From Lingula anatina (taxonomy: Eukaryota; Brachiopoda; Lingulata; Lingulida; Lingulidae), in NCBI RefSeq assembly GCF_001039355.2, contig NW_019774070.1, forward strand, positions 575,732 to 617,295: a stretch of 41,564 nucleotides of DNA, written 5' to 3'. This document shows, piece by piece, positions 11,513-29,578 of the stretch. The position numbers and the translations under genes are program-made. Each line of letters opens with the position of its first letter. The stretch's first letter is position 1. Under the pieces are notes generated by a model, which saw nothing but the letters and a program-made list of their open reading frames with translations, did no database searches and was not told the origin of the DNA.

Positions 11513-12641
11513 AAAAAATGCTTTGTCATCCGCCAAGGGAATGTTGTTGTTTTGATCTAGGTCAAGGTCTCAAGATAAGCCCCGTTCGTGAGTTTTAACG
11601 TCACCTGGGTGAGCTGCCTGGATGATTTTCAAGCTTTTAAGATTGACAATGTATTATAATATACACAACGAAAAATATATGGAACTTAAACTAAGTCTTG
11701 TTTCAACTTGTTGATAAGCTTTAGAGAGCTATCATACAAGAAATAAGTAGATAGGGCCTACTAGATTTGCTTCAGAGAAAAGCGGCGGACACGAAACGAA
11801 ACCATTAGATTTTTATAAAGGGCCTGCAGCTGTTTCCACTTTCCCCGACAGTGCATATACTGATCAATGTCGATGTCAGCTAAAACCACTGCCAAACGAT
11901 AGATTTGTTTTATTTTAAATTCGCTTTTTACGCAAATAAGACTTACAGTTTCATTTCAAAATTCATCGCGATGGGCTATTTTGTTTTTCTTTGTTTATAG
12001 GCCTACTTGTTTGCTAAATTAAAAAAAAAGCGTATTATAATATTGATAACCATTCATAATCATGTCAGTTAACTTAAGAAAAAAGGGAAAACTTGATTAA
12101 AATATAACAAACTGATTAAAAAACGTAGACTTTTAAGTTTTAGTTTAAGTCTATCAAAAAGTCTGTAAATCTAGTGTATAGCCTTTTATTAAAAAGGTGT
12201 GATTTGATTCCCCTTTAAAAGTGTCCGGACAGGTTATCTTCCGCAGTAATGTGGAGGCAAATTCCATTCCCCATGGTACAGCATCTTTAAAAGAATCGTC
12301 ACTGTAATGAGGTGCAGCAGAATTATAAAAAGCAGCGTGAGGCTTTAAAAAAAGGTTTTTAAAAAAGAAAGTCGTGCTCTTGTAAGTTATTTTTAAAAGT
12401 TTTTTTAGAAGGTATTGTTCAGTTCACAAAAATAACCCTCAGATAATGTTAATAGAGGCGCTTTCTTGTACATTCGACTCGTTTAATATTAATTTACATT
12501 TCTGGGTGTTATTTTTGTGAACTGAACAGAGGGCGAAACGCGTTAAAATCGGCTTGCGGGAGGCCGCCAATACAATGTCACCTGGGATATTGTCCGTGTC
12601 TAAAATATCTATTCAGAGTCCATGGTTATCTTAGCAACTTC
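11513..12641. other. intergenic region downstream of TRIM-A
   Basis: AT-rich, with no gene recognised on either strand. It holds the inverted repeat listed separately and possible minus-strand poly(A) signals for TRIM-A (for example TTTATT near 12184). Confidence 0.5.
12416..12528. repeat. 113-bp inverted-repeat element
   Basis: The 28 bases at 12416-12443 (tgttcagttcacaaaaataa...) and 12501-12528 are near-perfect reverse complements, with two mismatches around the central accctc/gggtgt. The loop is 57 bases. It looks like a small MITE downstream of TRIM-A; no clear target duplication was seen. Confidence 0.6.
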
Positions 12642-14546
12642 TCATAATTCATATAATTTAATATGGCCTCCACTTTCCCCGACGACCAGTTTTCCAAGAT
12701 GGTTAATAGCGACGTCTTTCGGCTTGAGCAGTCCATTATCTTTGTTTAAGAGAAAACACTTGAATTTCCCATCCGGTGACACCAGGTGTAAACGATGGTT
12801 GTTGAGGTCTGCTAGAATTATGTCTCCATTATCCAAGCGGCATGTGCCGCGTGGACCGTTAACCTGTCCGTCCCCATCACCCTGGGTACCATATTTGTAT
12901 TTAAGCTTGAGAGTGGAATTGTACACACGAATGTGACCATCTCCGGGATTTGAGACTATGACGTCGTCATTCACGTTACAGTGAACGTATTTGAAATATT
13001 TACCACGTGGGTCTGGTGTCGTCTGCAGGACCTTGCCATCCTTGTGGTGCACAGTCAGATTAAAACAGCCTGCCACTACATAGTGACCCTTGCTGTTGAC
13101 CGCTACTGCCTCTGGTGATTTACTGTAGAATGTTCTCACCTGGTCCCCTGTCTTGGTATAGACAATGATTTCATTTGACCCCTGACATCTAGTGACAATG
13201 TTACCAGCATTATCAATGGCAATCCCACCAAACGCGTCATTTTCTGCTGCCCGTGGATTTGGAATTGTGCCCTGTAGGACAAAGGTGTTATCGTAGATAT
13301 GGATTCTATTCCGTAAATTGTCCTTATCACACCAAATACCAATAAGGGTGTCACCATTTGCATCGATGGTCACGTGACTGATCACCTCCTCATGAAATTT
13401 GTCCAGTTCTATTTTGAATGATCTCACTAGTCTTCCACTCGCAGCGGGAACCACGTCTCCAAGGCAACTGTGGACACTGGTAACGCACTCCTCCATGTCG
13501 TTGGTGTTAAGTTGTAGCTGGGTCAAAGCTGCGGGCAGTTTCGGGATGTCGAGAGTTTGGAGGCTGTTGCTGCTTTGCTCACAGGCGGAGGCCATTTGCA
13601 GGATATCCATATCGTTCCCATGGTTAATAAGCTTTCTCGAGAAGTCTAGAACGTCGTTCACTTGCTTTTGGTCGGCGGTAGCAGTTGCAATTAAAGCATT
13701 AAAAACTTTTAGTTTCGCGTCCGACTTGGCATCTATTTCTTCCAGAAGATCCTCGGCACGTTGACGGACCATCTTAATTACTAGCTCCAATTGCTTGTTA
13801 ACTTGGCTCTTTGCCTTTTTTCTTTCCTGTTCTACTGATGTTTTTTGGTCTTCGGCAGCGGTTTTGATCTGATCATAGAGTGCACGTTTCTTCTCGATGG
13901 GGCTAACGAGGAGTTCTAGTTTTTCCTTGCGTTTGGCGACAGCAGTTTTGATTCTTAGGCAATCATGATCTTTGTGTTCTAAAACCATACAACCAACGCA
14001 GATGAACTTTTTACACACTGGGCAGAATATTTCTACGGGGTCCTTGTTGTTGTGGTCACAAAGGATGTTTTGTTGGGCTCGAAGCTCTTTTGCGTATTCG
14101 TCGCTGTCAAACTGGTCGACAGAAAACAGTTTGTGGTCACGATTTAACTTATGAAGTACATGGTCCGAAGAACAATCACCACACATACTTTCCTCACAGT
14201 CCAAACAACGTTTTGTTGCCGTTGGTGGATTGCCGACCTTTCTCAGGCTACATACCTCGCATTTTTTGGCATTCTTTGCCTTTTCTACTTGATCAAGTGT
14301 GTGTGATATGCTGACCAGAAGATGGTTGGTTTGTAAACTGCAAACACCGCCCCCAGGGAGGCCCCACTGACGTCTACAGATAGGACAAGGGAAGCGAGGC
14401 TGACCTCGGAAATTTCTGTCCAAATGGTCTTGGAGGCAATGCTGGCAAAAGGTATGTGTACAGCCGAGGACCTTGGGGTCTTTGAACTTTTCAAGGCATA
14501 TGCTGCACGTTAGGAAATCTTCCGTTAGGATTTTAGACAGAGACAT
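12642..14546 (-). CDS. TRIM-A: RING, B-box, coiled-coil, NHL-like protein (634 aa, single coding exon)
   Basis: Residues 14-57 form a C3HC4 RING (C14, C17, C29, H31, C34, C37, C54, C57), so an E3 ubiquitin ligase activity is expected. A type-1-like B-box spans about C96-H138. A second B-box has C163, H165, C175, C178, C183, C186, H191 and H194. A coiled coil covers about 205-320 (KAKSQVNKQLELVIKMV region). From about 375 on there are repeated beta-blade motifs such as GIAIDNAGNIV, AVNSKGHYVVAG and LDNGDIILADLNNHRLHLV, which mark an NHL-like propeller. There is no filamin domain, unlike TRIM2/3/71. Such TRIM genes are greatly expanded in molluscs and other invertebrates; targets and role (development or innate defence) cannot be told. 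The ATG at 14546 follows a probable acceptor (exon start 14564). TRIM-B is its close paralogue. Confidence 0.93.
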   Translation of the reverse strand: MSLSKILTEDFLTCSICLEKFKDPKVLGCTHTFCQHCLQDHLDRNFRGQPRFPCPICRRQWGLPGGGVCSLQTNHLLVSISHTLDQVEKAKNAKKCEVCSLRKVGNPPTATKRCLDCEESMCGDCSSDHVLHKLNRDHKLFSVDQFDSDEYAKELRAQQNILCDHNNKDPVEIFCPVCKKFICVGCMVLEHKDHDCLRIKTAVAKRKEKLELLVSPIEKKRALYDQIKTAAEDQKTSVEQERKKAKSQVNKQLELVIKMVRQRAEDLLEEIDAKSDAKLKVFNALIATATADQKQVNDVLDFSRKLINHGNDMDILQMASACEQSSNSLQTLDIPKLPAALTQLQLNTNDMEECVTSVHSCLGDVVPAASGRLVRSFKIELDKFHEEVISHVTIDANGDTLIGIWCDKDNLRNRIHIYDNTFVLQGTIPNPRAAENDAFGGIAIDNAGNIVTRCQGSNEIIVYTKTGDQVRTFYSKSPEAVAVNSKGHYVVAGCFNLTVHHKDGKVLQTTPDPRGKYFKYVHCNVNDDVIVSNPGDGHIRVYNSTLKLKYKYGTQGDGDGQVNGPRGTCRLDNGDIILADLNNHRLHLVSPDGKFKCFLLNKDNGLLKPKDVAINHLGKLVVGESGGHIKLYEL

Positions 14547-14897
14547 GGCTCCTTAGACCAGTATCTTGAAATGTAAGAATGGAAGATATGGATTAAATGA
14601 TAAAGATTTGGTAATTGAGGTAAATACACAGCATTAATGTTTTTATTTAGAAATGCATTTAGTGTAATGTATGAGATTTAATGTTTAGATGAAATAAGGC
14701 AATTCCAGACATACGACAGACGTGTGGAGGTCGCCGTTAGCCCCTCATTATGGGGTGTATATTACAATACTTTTTTAAGCCACTAAGATAAGAGGAATAC
14801 GGCACGAACACCACACCGATGTATGTTTTTACCGCCCTACTTATAGACACAGACTGTTTTCACCGCCAACCCAGTATGGTTTCAAATTTCGAATTAC

Positions 14898-15065
14898 CTC
14901 TGAGCTTCCTTACTCCAAAAATATTTATCTTGGTGGCAGGTACTCGCCCCTAGTCGCCGTTTAGATGTGTTGTCTCTCTTGACATGTACACCTGGTCAGG
15001 TGAGACGTTCAGTGTTAAGGAGACTTCAAAGTTATCTTAATCAGCAATATGGCGCTATCTCTATG
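14898..15065 (-). other. probable 5' UTR exon and promoter region of TRIM-A
   Basis: On the minus strand, a donor GCTCAGAG/GTAATT closes an exon at 14898, and an acceptor TTTCAAG precedes position 14564. The same block, with the donor kept, is conserved upstream of TRIM-B (from 31709). The conserved stretch runs to about 15065 (near gcgctatctc). The transcription start is unknown and the right boundary is approximate. Confidence 0.45.
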
Positions 15066-15558
15066 CACAACAGAGACGTGGTGACATATATTTCATCGCT
15101 GTTATCTGACCGAATTCACTTGTGTACACTGATAAAACTGACCTAGTGCAAGTGTTGTATAAAATATATTTAGTACAGCGGTTGGATACAGGTACATGTA
15201 CAGTATAACAGTGACAAGCATGGGCCCTTTAGCTAAATGCTGTATTGCGGATTAAGAAATTATATTTTGATATTTAAGATGACTATGAGATTTAACATCA
15301 GTACATTTTCGGTGATAGTATTGAGGTAGACAGAGGAGTCTTCAAATGAATATATTGTCGGCTACACGTTTATGTTTTATGTTGAACATTTTGGTTTAGA
15401 TTGGGAACTCGGAATGTCTCAACAACCGCAATCTACCCAGCATACACCCTAACGCATTATATCTTAGCCTACAGTGCCTGGTTGCCCCAACGGTTCGTAA
15501 CTCGGGCGTAGCAGTTGCGCCCGAGTAACTTCAGCGCAAAACCCTTTACTCTAATGTT
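15066..15558. other. intergenic, upstream flank of TRIM-A
   Basis: Partly alignable with the unit B flank (about 31870-32340). A small hairpin, ACTCGGGCG at 15500-15508 with its complement at 15518-15526, lies just before the LINE fragment. Nothing else recognised. Confidence 0.4.
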
Positions 15559-16372
15559 TCCACTGCAGTGGAAAGTAATGGACATCTAACAGAATTCTTT
15601 AATGTCACTCGGGGTGTTAGACAGGGTGATCCTCTGTCCCCTTACATATTTATTATCTGCATAGAATTGCTCAGCGCGGCGGTCAAATTTGATCCAAACA
15701 TAAAAGGGATCTTACTGAATAACTCAGAATACGTCATTACACAATACGCAGATGAATGCAGCTCATTGAATGCAGTCATTTAATGCAGCTCTGGATATGC
15801 TAGAATTGTTCTCTCAAATTATTGAAAATAAATTTTGAAAAAAGCCAGGCTGTTTGGATTGGAGCAAAGCGCTGCTGTGGTGAGGAGTATCAAACCTCTA
15901 AAAGTATATTTTGGAATCATAGTGGGAAATTTAAACTACTGGGTATTTCGTATAACCTAGCAAAGGAGGACATTTATGAAGAAAATTTTAGAGAAAAATT
16001 ACATTCCATCAAATCGTTGTTAAATGATTGGTCATTCCGTCATATTTCACTCCTAGGTAAAGTAACTATTTTAAAATCCTTGGCACTCCCTATCATCATC
16101 CAAATATTAACTGTCCTTCCTATGCCTGCTGATCATTTCTTTAAATAATTGGAGCGAGTCTTTTATCGCTTTATCTGGAACAGTAAAATAGATAAAGTTA
16201 AGAGAAATGTTATGATTAATTCTTATGAAAACGGTGGATTAAAGGTCCCCGAGGTGAAATCCTTCTGTAAAGCTCTTAAATTGATATGGCTAAAGAAATT
16301 GGTAAATCCACATAATTGTTCTTCGTGGAAAATTCTTTTGATGGATGAGATTGCGGAAATCGGGGGAGTTGA
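15559..16372 (+). mobile_element. degraded L1/Tx1-like LINE reverse transcriptase fragment
   Basis: Conceptual translation shows the reverse-transcriptase block TRGVRQGDPLSPYIFIICIE, then QYADE where an active enzyme has YADD, so the catalytic site is broken. After a frameshift and stop near 15780 the thumb-side region continues: KFKLLGISYN, GKVTILKSLALPIIIQ and, after another in-frame stop near 16148, FYRFIWNSKIDKVKR, YENGGLKVPEV and NCSSWKILLMDEI. The domain order fits L1/Tx1-clade ORF2. The fragment lacks the endonuclease and both ends, is pseudogenised, and is absent from the matching place in unit B. Confidence 0.8.
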
Positions 16373-16860
16373 CGTAGTGCTACTTCCATTGAAGCCTAGT
16401 CGTAAATTTACGCCTGCCATGTCGGTCGTAGCTCGTAGGGAGAGTAAAACTATCGCAGGACGCCAGGCGTTGCGGTTTACGACAGTCGTATCCCAGCAAA
16501 TTTATGCCCCGTTGGTGCAACAGGGCCCAGATGATGGTGTTATACACGGTTGCCCGTTCCTGATTGAGATAAAAAGGCTTTTATTAAAACATGGAACTTT
16601 ACGGGTTTGGTAACTCCAAATATTTAAGACTTTCAACATACTCAGTAATCTTGAAATATTCTGACTGGCTTTCAGACGTCGCCAGATAAAGGCGTGTAGA
16701 AAAGTATAGCTGCGGAGGAATAACTTAGATGCTTTCTCAGTGAAGCTATGTTTCTGAAGTGAGACATGCATGACTTAGAATTTTGGTGCCAATCCGTATT
16801 ATTAGCGCCGTACATTTGCTTTAATTCAAATTTGTTGGTGGGTTAAGGTCCTATTTGTTA
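16373..16860. other. junction sequence right of the LINE fragment
   Basis: 16373-16612 is somewhat GC-richer and stays open in the LINE frame, but I recognise no protein in it; it may be captured or insertion-derived DNA. From about 16615 the sequence again aligns with unit B (32385 onward), marking the right edge of the unit A-specific insertion. Confidence 0.4.
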
Positions 16861-16869
16861 ATAAGGTGC

Positions 16870-16934
16870 AGTTCTTTTTTTTTTTTTTTTTCGAATATTT
16901 GAAAGGTTGATTTTTTTTTTTTTTTTTTTTTTTG
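16870..16934. repeat. two poly(T) tracts
   Basis: Runs of T at about 16874-16891 and 16910-16933, separated by cgaatatttgaaaggttga. On the minus strand these are poly(A) runs. Confidence 0.85.
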
Positions 16935-17133
16935 TAAATATTTTTGGATTTTTTTCTTTTTGCTGTCTGGTGACTGTACATTTGCCAACTTTGCTGTCTA
17001 GTTTAATGACTCACTAAAATTGAATAAATTTTTCAATTCAAAGCTAGATTGATTCAGCAATTACTCAATGGTAATCAATTTTTTTGAATAGTTATTTAAA
17101 AATGATAGTTTATCAAATTTAACTTGAATTGTC

Positions 17134-17139
17134 TTTATT
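17134..17139 (-). terminator. conserved poly(A) signal of SLC18-A
   Basis: TTTATT on the plus strand (AATAAA on the minus) inside tttattcagtca. It is conserved at the same place in unit B (32762-32767) and in the decayed copy (28182-28187). It would give a 3' UTR of about 380 bases. A second AATAAA overlaps the stop codon itself (17510-17515). Confidence 0.6.
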
Positions 17140-17251
17140 CAGTCAAAAGTGTTTTTCAATATTTAATTGCTATAAAGCAAAGGAATAAAATTGAACGAAA
17201 ATAAATAAAATCAAAATAAAGTCAGCATGGCACGGTATGTATCGCGTTGTC

Positions 17252-17252
17252 A

Positions 17253-17285
<33 letters not shown>

Positions 17286-17311
17286 GCACACGCACACACA
17301 CACACACACAC
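17252..17311. repeat. (CT)n(CA)n microsatellite
   Basis: Dinucleotide repeats in the 3' UTR/flank of SLC18-A. The same compound repeat occurs in unit B (32877-32960), and a CT-only form occurs in the decayed copy (28243-28297). Confidence 0.9.
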
Positions 17312-17511
17312 GTATGAAAGATATGCGTTGTGTGTTTCATTCCAATTAAGCAAGTAAATTTTTCTTCTCAGACAAATAATATATTGTTGCGTAACTGAGA
17401 TCATTTTGTAGATTTCATATAATAAAGCAAATGTGATTAAGTGATAATCACAGTAAATGATATTAAAAAAAACGAAATTTTATCGGAGCACTAAAGTTTT
17501 TTTAAATCCAT

Positions 17512-26477
<8,966 letters not shown>

Positions 26478-28059
26478 AACGGTCCATACCGAGCTACTGT
26501 CTGTACCAGCTGTGCTCTTTCTGCATATATTATGATAAAATATGGTTTTATATTTTAACTGCAACTTAACTGTAAACAAGCTCCGAGGTAAACCCGAACA
26601 CAAACCGGCACAGTTGTCAAACATAGGTACTAGCAGTACACCGGAAAATGAGGTCTTTCTTAACCCCAGCAACACGAGTGATCCTTCACAGTGATTAAGC
26701 AGATGAGAATCAGACTAATTGCTTGCTAGATTAGCGATCTGCGTTTATCATCATTTAACAAGATATCTTCACGCTCGTTTCATTTATATGTATATCGTCC
26801 AACCTTAATGGTAAAAACAATGGGTTATCATCTTTGATAGTCTGTCAAAGAATTCCTATGTGTTGGTATACAACGGGGTTGCTTTCACGTGAAAAGGGAT
26901 AGGCTTGTCTTCTAATAACAAACAACTGTGTGTTCCAAACATGCCTGTGTATTTTTAACTTTTTAATTCCTAGCTGAAAACAATACTAAAACAGAGCTTA
27001 AATCTGGGACACGGACATGCCAGGCTGTTTTACAGCTGTGCATTGTGGAAAAGAATAGTATTGTCATGTTTTTTGGTCATCTCATTAATCATTTACGGCA
27101 CACACACACACACTAGAGAAAAACAAAAAATGCTCTTCGTCGCAAATTTTGATGCGTGAAGAAAACGATTTGTTGTGCATAACTATCGTTTCCGGTTTCA
27201 ACCTCAGTGCAAAGTATGATCTCCCATACACGTTGTAAAGGCCCGGTCACACTGACGAGAGGATGAATTAAGGATACAAATTTTCTTGGGATTCGGACCT
27301 TCGTTGTCATCCGCAACATAATTGACCAAAAATGACAAATTTTCCGCAATAGTGTGCCGATAAGAGCAATATGAATTACGAATATATTAATAATGTATTG
27401 TATTTGTATCACATATAAACGCAAATCAGACGTAACAGAAACGCTTAAATCTTGACAAATCCGTAATATTTTAGTTCCTGACATGGACTTGATATGAGCG
27501 CTCTACATACGGTTAACATATGTGTAGTGAACCATTAATAATACTGATAAGTTTAAATTTGCATGTATGTGATTTGCACATTTGTTTAATTTGTTTAATT
27601 TATACAGATGTATTTAAACATGACATCTTGCATGTAGTGAACCAGTAATAGTACTGATAGTTAGATTTCCATGTATATAATTTGCATATTTGTGTAATTT
27701 AAATGTATCTAAAATTAAGTTTTAATTAATTCAGATGTATTTAAGCATGACAGGTTGATACCGCCAGTTATAGAAGATAGTTTGGAATGCAAATTAGGAT
27801 CAGGTATAAAAGAGTCTGGTTTTCTAGATTACCGAAAATGCTGCATAACATAAGGGTTGGCGCTCGTCATAACTGGGAACCGAAGCGCCAACTTGCGGTA
27901 ATTACGAAAAACCAAAGCATAATGGCAGCGTCAAAATCTGTTCCCACGAGGTGAGCACTTTTAATTTTTTTTGTTGTTGTTATTTTAGAACTTCAGAAAA
28001 GTTGTGACCACGAATCAATAGTTCGGAAGACTAAATGGCTGCATAGTTTTTTTAAATTC
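26478..28059. other. upstream region of SLC18-A and inter-unit spacer
   Basis: The SLC18-A promoter should lie here; no TATA box or 5' exon could be fixed. One end of a possible MITE (ggcccggtcacactga, 27240 onward) is present without a visible partner. A 110-bp direct repeat is listed separately. A small hairpin, gttggcgct at 27856-27864 with agcgccaac at 27884-27892, is also visible. No gene was recognised. Confidence 0.4.
27524..27750. repeat. two-unit ~110-bp direct repeat
   Basis: Units starting gtagtgaaccattaata (27524) and gtagtgaaccagtaata (27634) share the order tactgata, catgtat, atttgca, cagatgtattta, catgaca. They are diverged copies in the spacer between units A and B. Confidence 0.65.
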
Positions 28060-28258
28060 AAAATGAGTAGTTGTTTGCAGCAAATTGATTCACAGTTTAT
28101 TTAATTAATTAATGTAATGTATCAATGAATTTTCGTAATAAGTATTCAAATGATAATTTATCAATTTTTAATTTAATAGTTTTTATTCAGTCAGATGGGT
28201 TTTTCGGTGATAATTTGATATAAAGCAACGACATAAAATGTCTCTCTCTCCCCTCCCC

Positions 28259-28291
<33 letters not shown>

Positions 28292-28440
28292 TCTCTCATA
28301 CTCACAAATGCATGAAAGATAGGCGCTGTGCAATTCATTCCAATGAACTCTGTGCAGCCGGTAAAGTGATGATCACATTAAAAGATTGAACAAAACTATA
28401 GATCTTGTCGGAAAACCTTAAGTTTTTTTTAAATCCGGCC
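28060..28440 (-). pseudogene. decayed third copy of the SLC18-like 3' UTR/flank
   Basis: Aligns by eye with 17040-17505 and 32655-33128. In common are tattcaaa.gata.ttatca, tttattcagtca with its AATAAA signal (28182-28187), tataaagcaa, a CT microsatellite, gaaagat, ttcattccaat, tgatcaca, tcggaa and aagttttttttaaatcc. The homology stops at 28440, exactly where the last coding exon of a complete copy would begin, so no coding sequence survives. Confidence 0.65.
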
Positions 28441-28451
28441 CGTTTATGCTA

Positions 28452-28790
28452 TCATCATGCTCACGCTGTACTTATCACCGCCCTCATTGTGTCACCGTTC
28501 AAACTTGTTATTTCTTTGAACAAGTATATCTGCCACTGACACTTCAAAGGTTGCCGAAGTCAGCCCGTCTCTTGGGCGCACCCAACAGATACAGAACTTC
28601 ATTACGACGCTACCACAACGTTGATATAACCAAAAACGTTATGGTAACGTTATAATAACGTTTTATGTTTGCTGGGCAGCCATGACGTATGGAGTAGCCA
28701 TCATCCCCACCGTGCCACCGTCCCTACTTGTTATCGTACCTTGAACAAGCACTTCTCATCTGAGAATTCCAAGCTTATAACCAGCATATT
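28452..28790. repeat. diverged direct repeat with an AACGTT cluster between the arms
   Basis: atcatgctcacgctgtact..gtgtcaccgttcaaacttgttat..ttgaacaagtat (28452-28531) recurs in diverged form at about 28700-28765 (catcatccccaccgtgccaccgtccctacttgttat..ttgaacaagcac). Between them are four AACGTT palindromes at 28617, 28635, 28646 and 28657, followed by atgtttgctggg. This looks like the end of an interspersed DNA repeat. Confidence 0.5.
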
Positions 28791-29578
28791 GGTCTGATTT
28801 CACATGAGGATTATCAGCTCTTTCAACAGTGCAATGAAATATTACTATTTGTCAGAACACGACATTGCTTTAATTTATTAACTACACATAATCGACTAAA
28901 CATATTGATCGTAATAACTTTTATATTAGTAACAAAACACAATTTATCAATTGTGAAATAATGTGTAATTGATATCATAATCGCAAATATATGCGTGTCG
29001 CACATAAAATTTAGATATTAGGCCTTTTCAAAAATTTTCACAAATATTCAGTATGTCATGTAACATACATGTATATCTCGACGACTTAATGTGTGAAACA
29101 ACCATATTTTATACTCTTTTTTTAAAAATTGTATCAAAATGCTCCAAATTTGCAATTTGAAGATTTTTGAAATTCAGCAATCCGTGTTTATCAAAATGAC
29201 ATTCATATGACTTCAAAAATACTTTTCATTAGCTTTCAAATTTAATCCTTTTATTGAAAGTAATATAGTTACAGTAGTTCATTCGCCGATATTCACGGTT
29301 TAAATCTCGATGGAATTCATGTAATTGCTGTTTAAAAATAGACAGCTGATCTTAAATCTTAAATTTTTCGCACCTTTAGCCGACTTTAGCCTCCTCTTTC
29401 TTTGTCATGGCCAATTGGTGTTATAGGACGAAAACAATGTAATAAACGGTCATACATTTGTCTATCATCATACAATATCAATCCGCGTATGGATTGCCGA
29501 AGAAAAAGTCACTTTTTTAGCCTCTTTTCAGGGTCAGCTTTTTGTCTATTACAATATGCATTGAATTCCATTGTTAGC
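28791..29578. other. intergenic, downstream of TRIM-B
   Basis: AT-rich, with no gene or clear repeat recognised. The TRIM-B 3' UTR should lie at its right end. There is little resemblance to the TRIM-A downstream flank beyond the coding region. Confidence 0.4.

Noticed and set aside
10561-11560. Long open frames of about 315-330 codons on both strands
   Set aside because: They consist almost wholly of the N gap.
12622-12936. Plus-strand frame over the 3' end of TRIM-A (and 29571-29873 over TRIM-B)
   Set aside because: Complement of a strongly conserved coding region; conservation is explained by the TRIM frames.
26478-26675. N-terminal extension of SLC18-A from the ATG at 26675
   Set aside because: The extension resembles no SLC18 leader, and the ATG at 26477 gives a family-typical length of 501 aa. 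Kept only as an alternative start.
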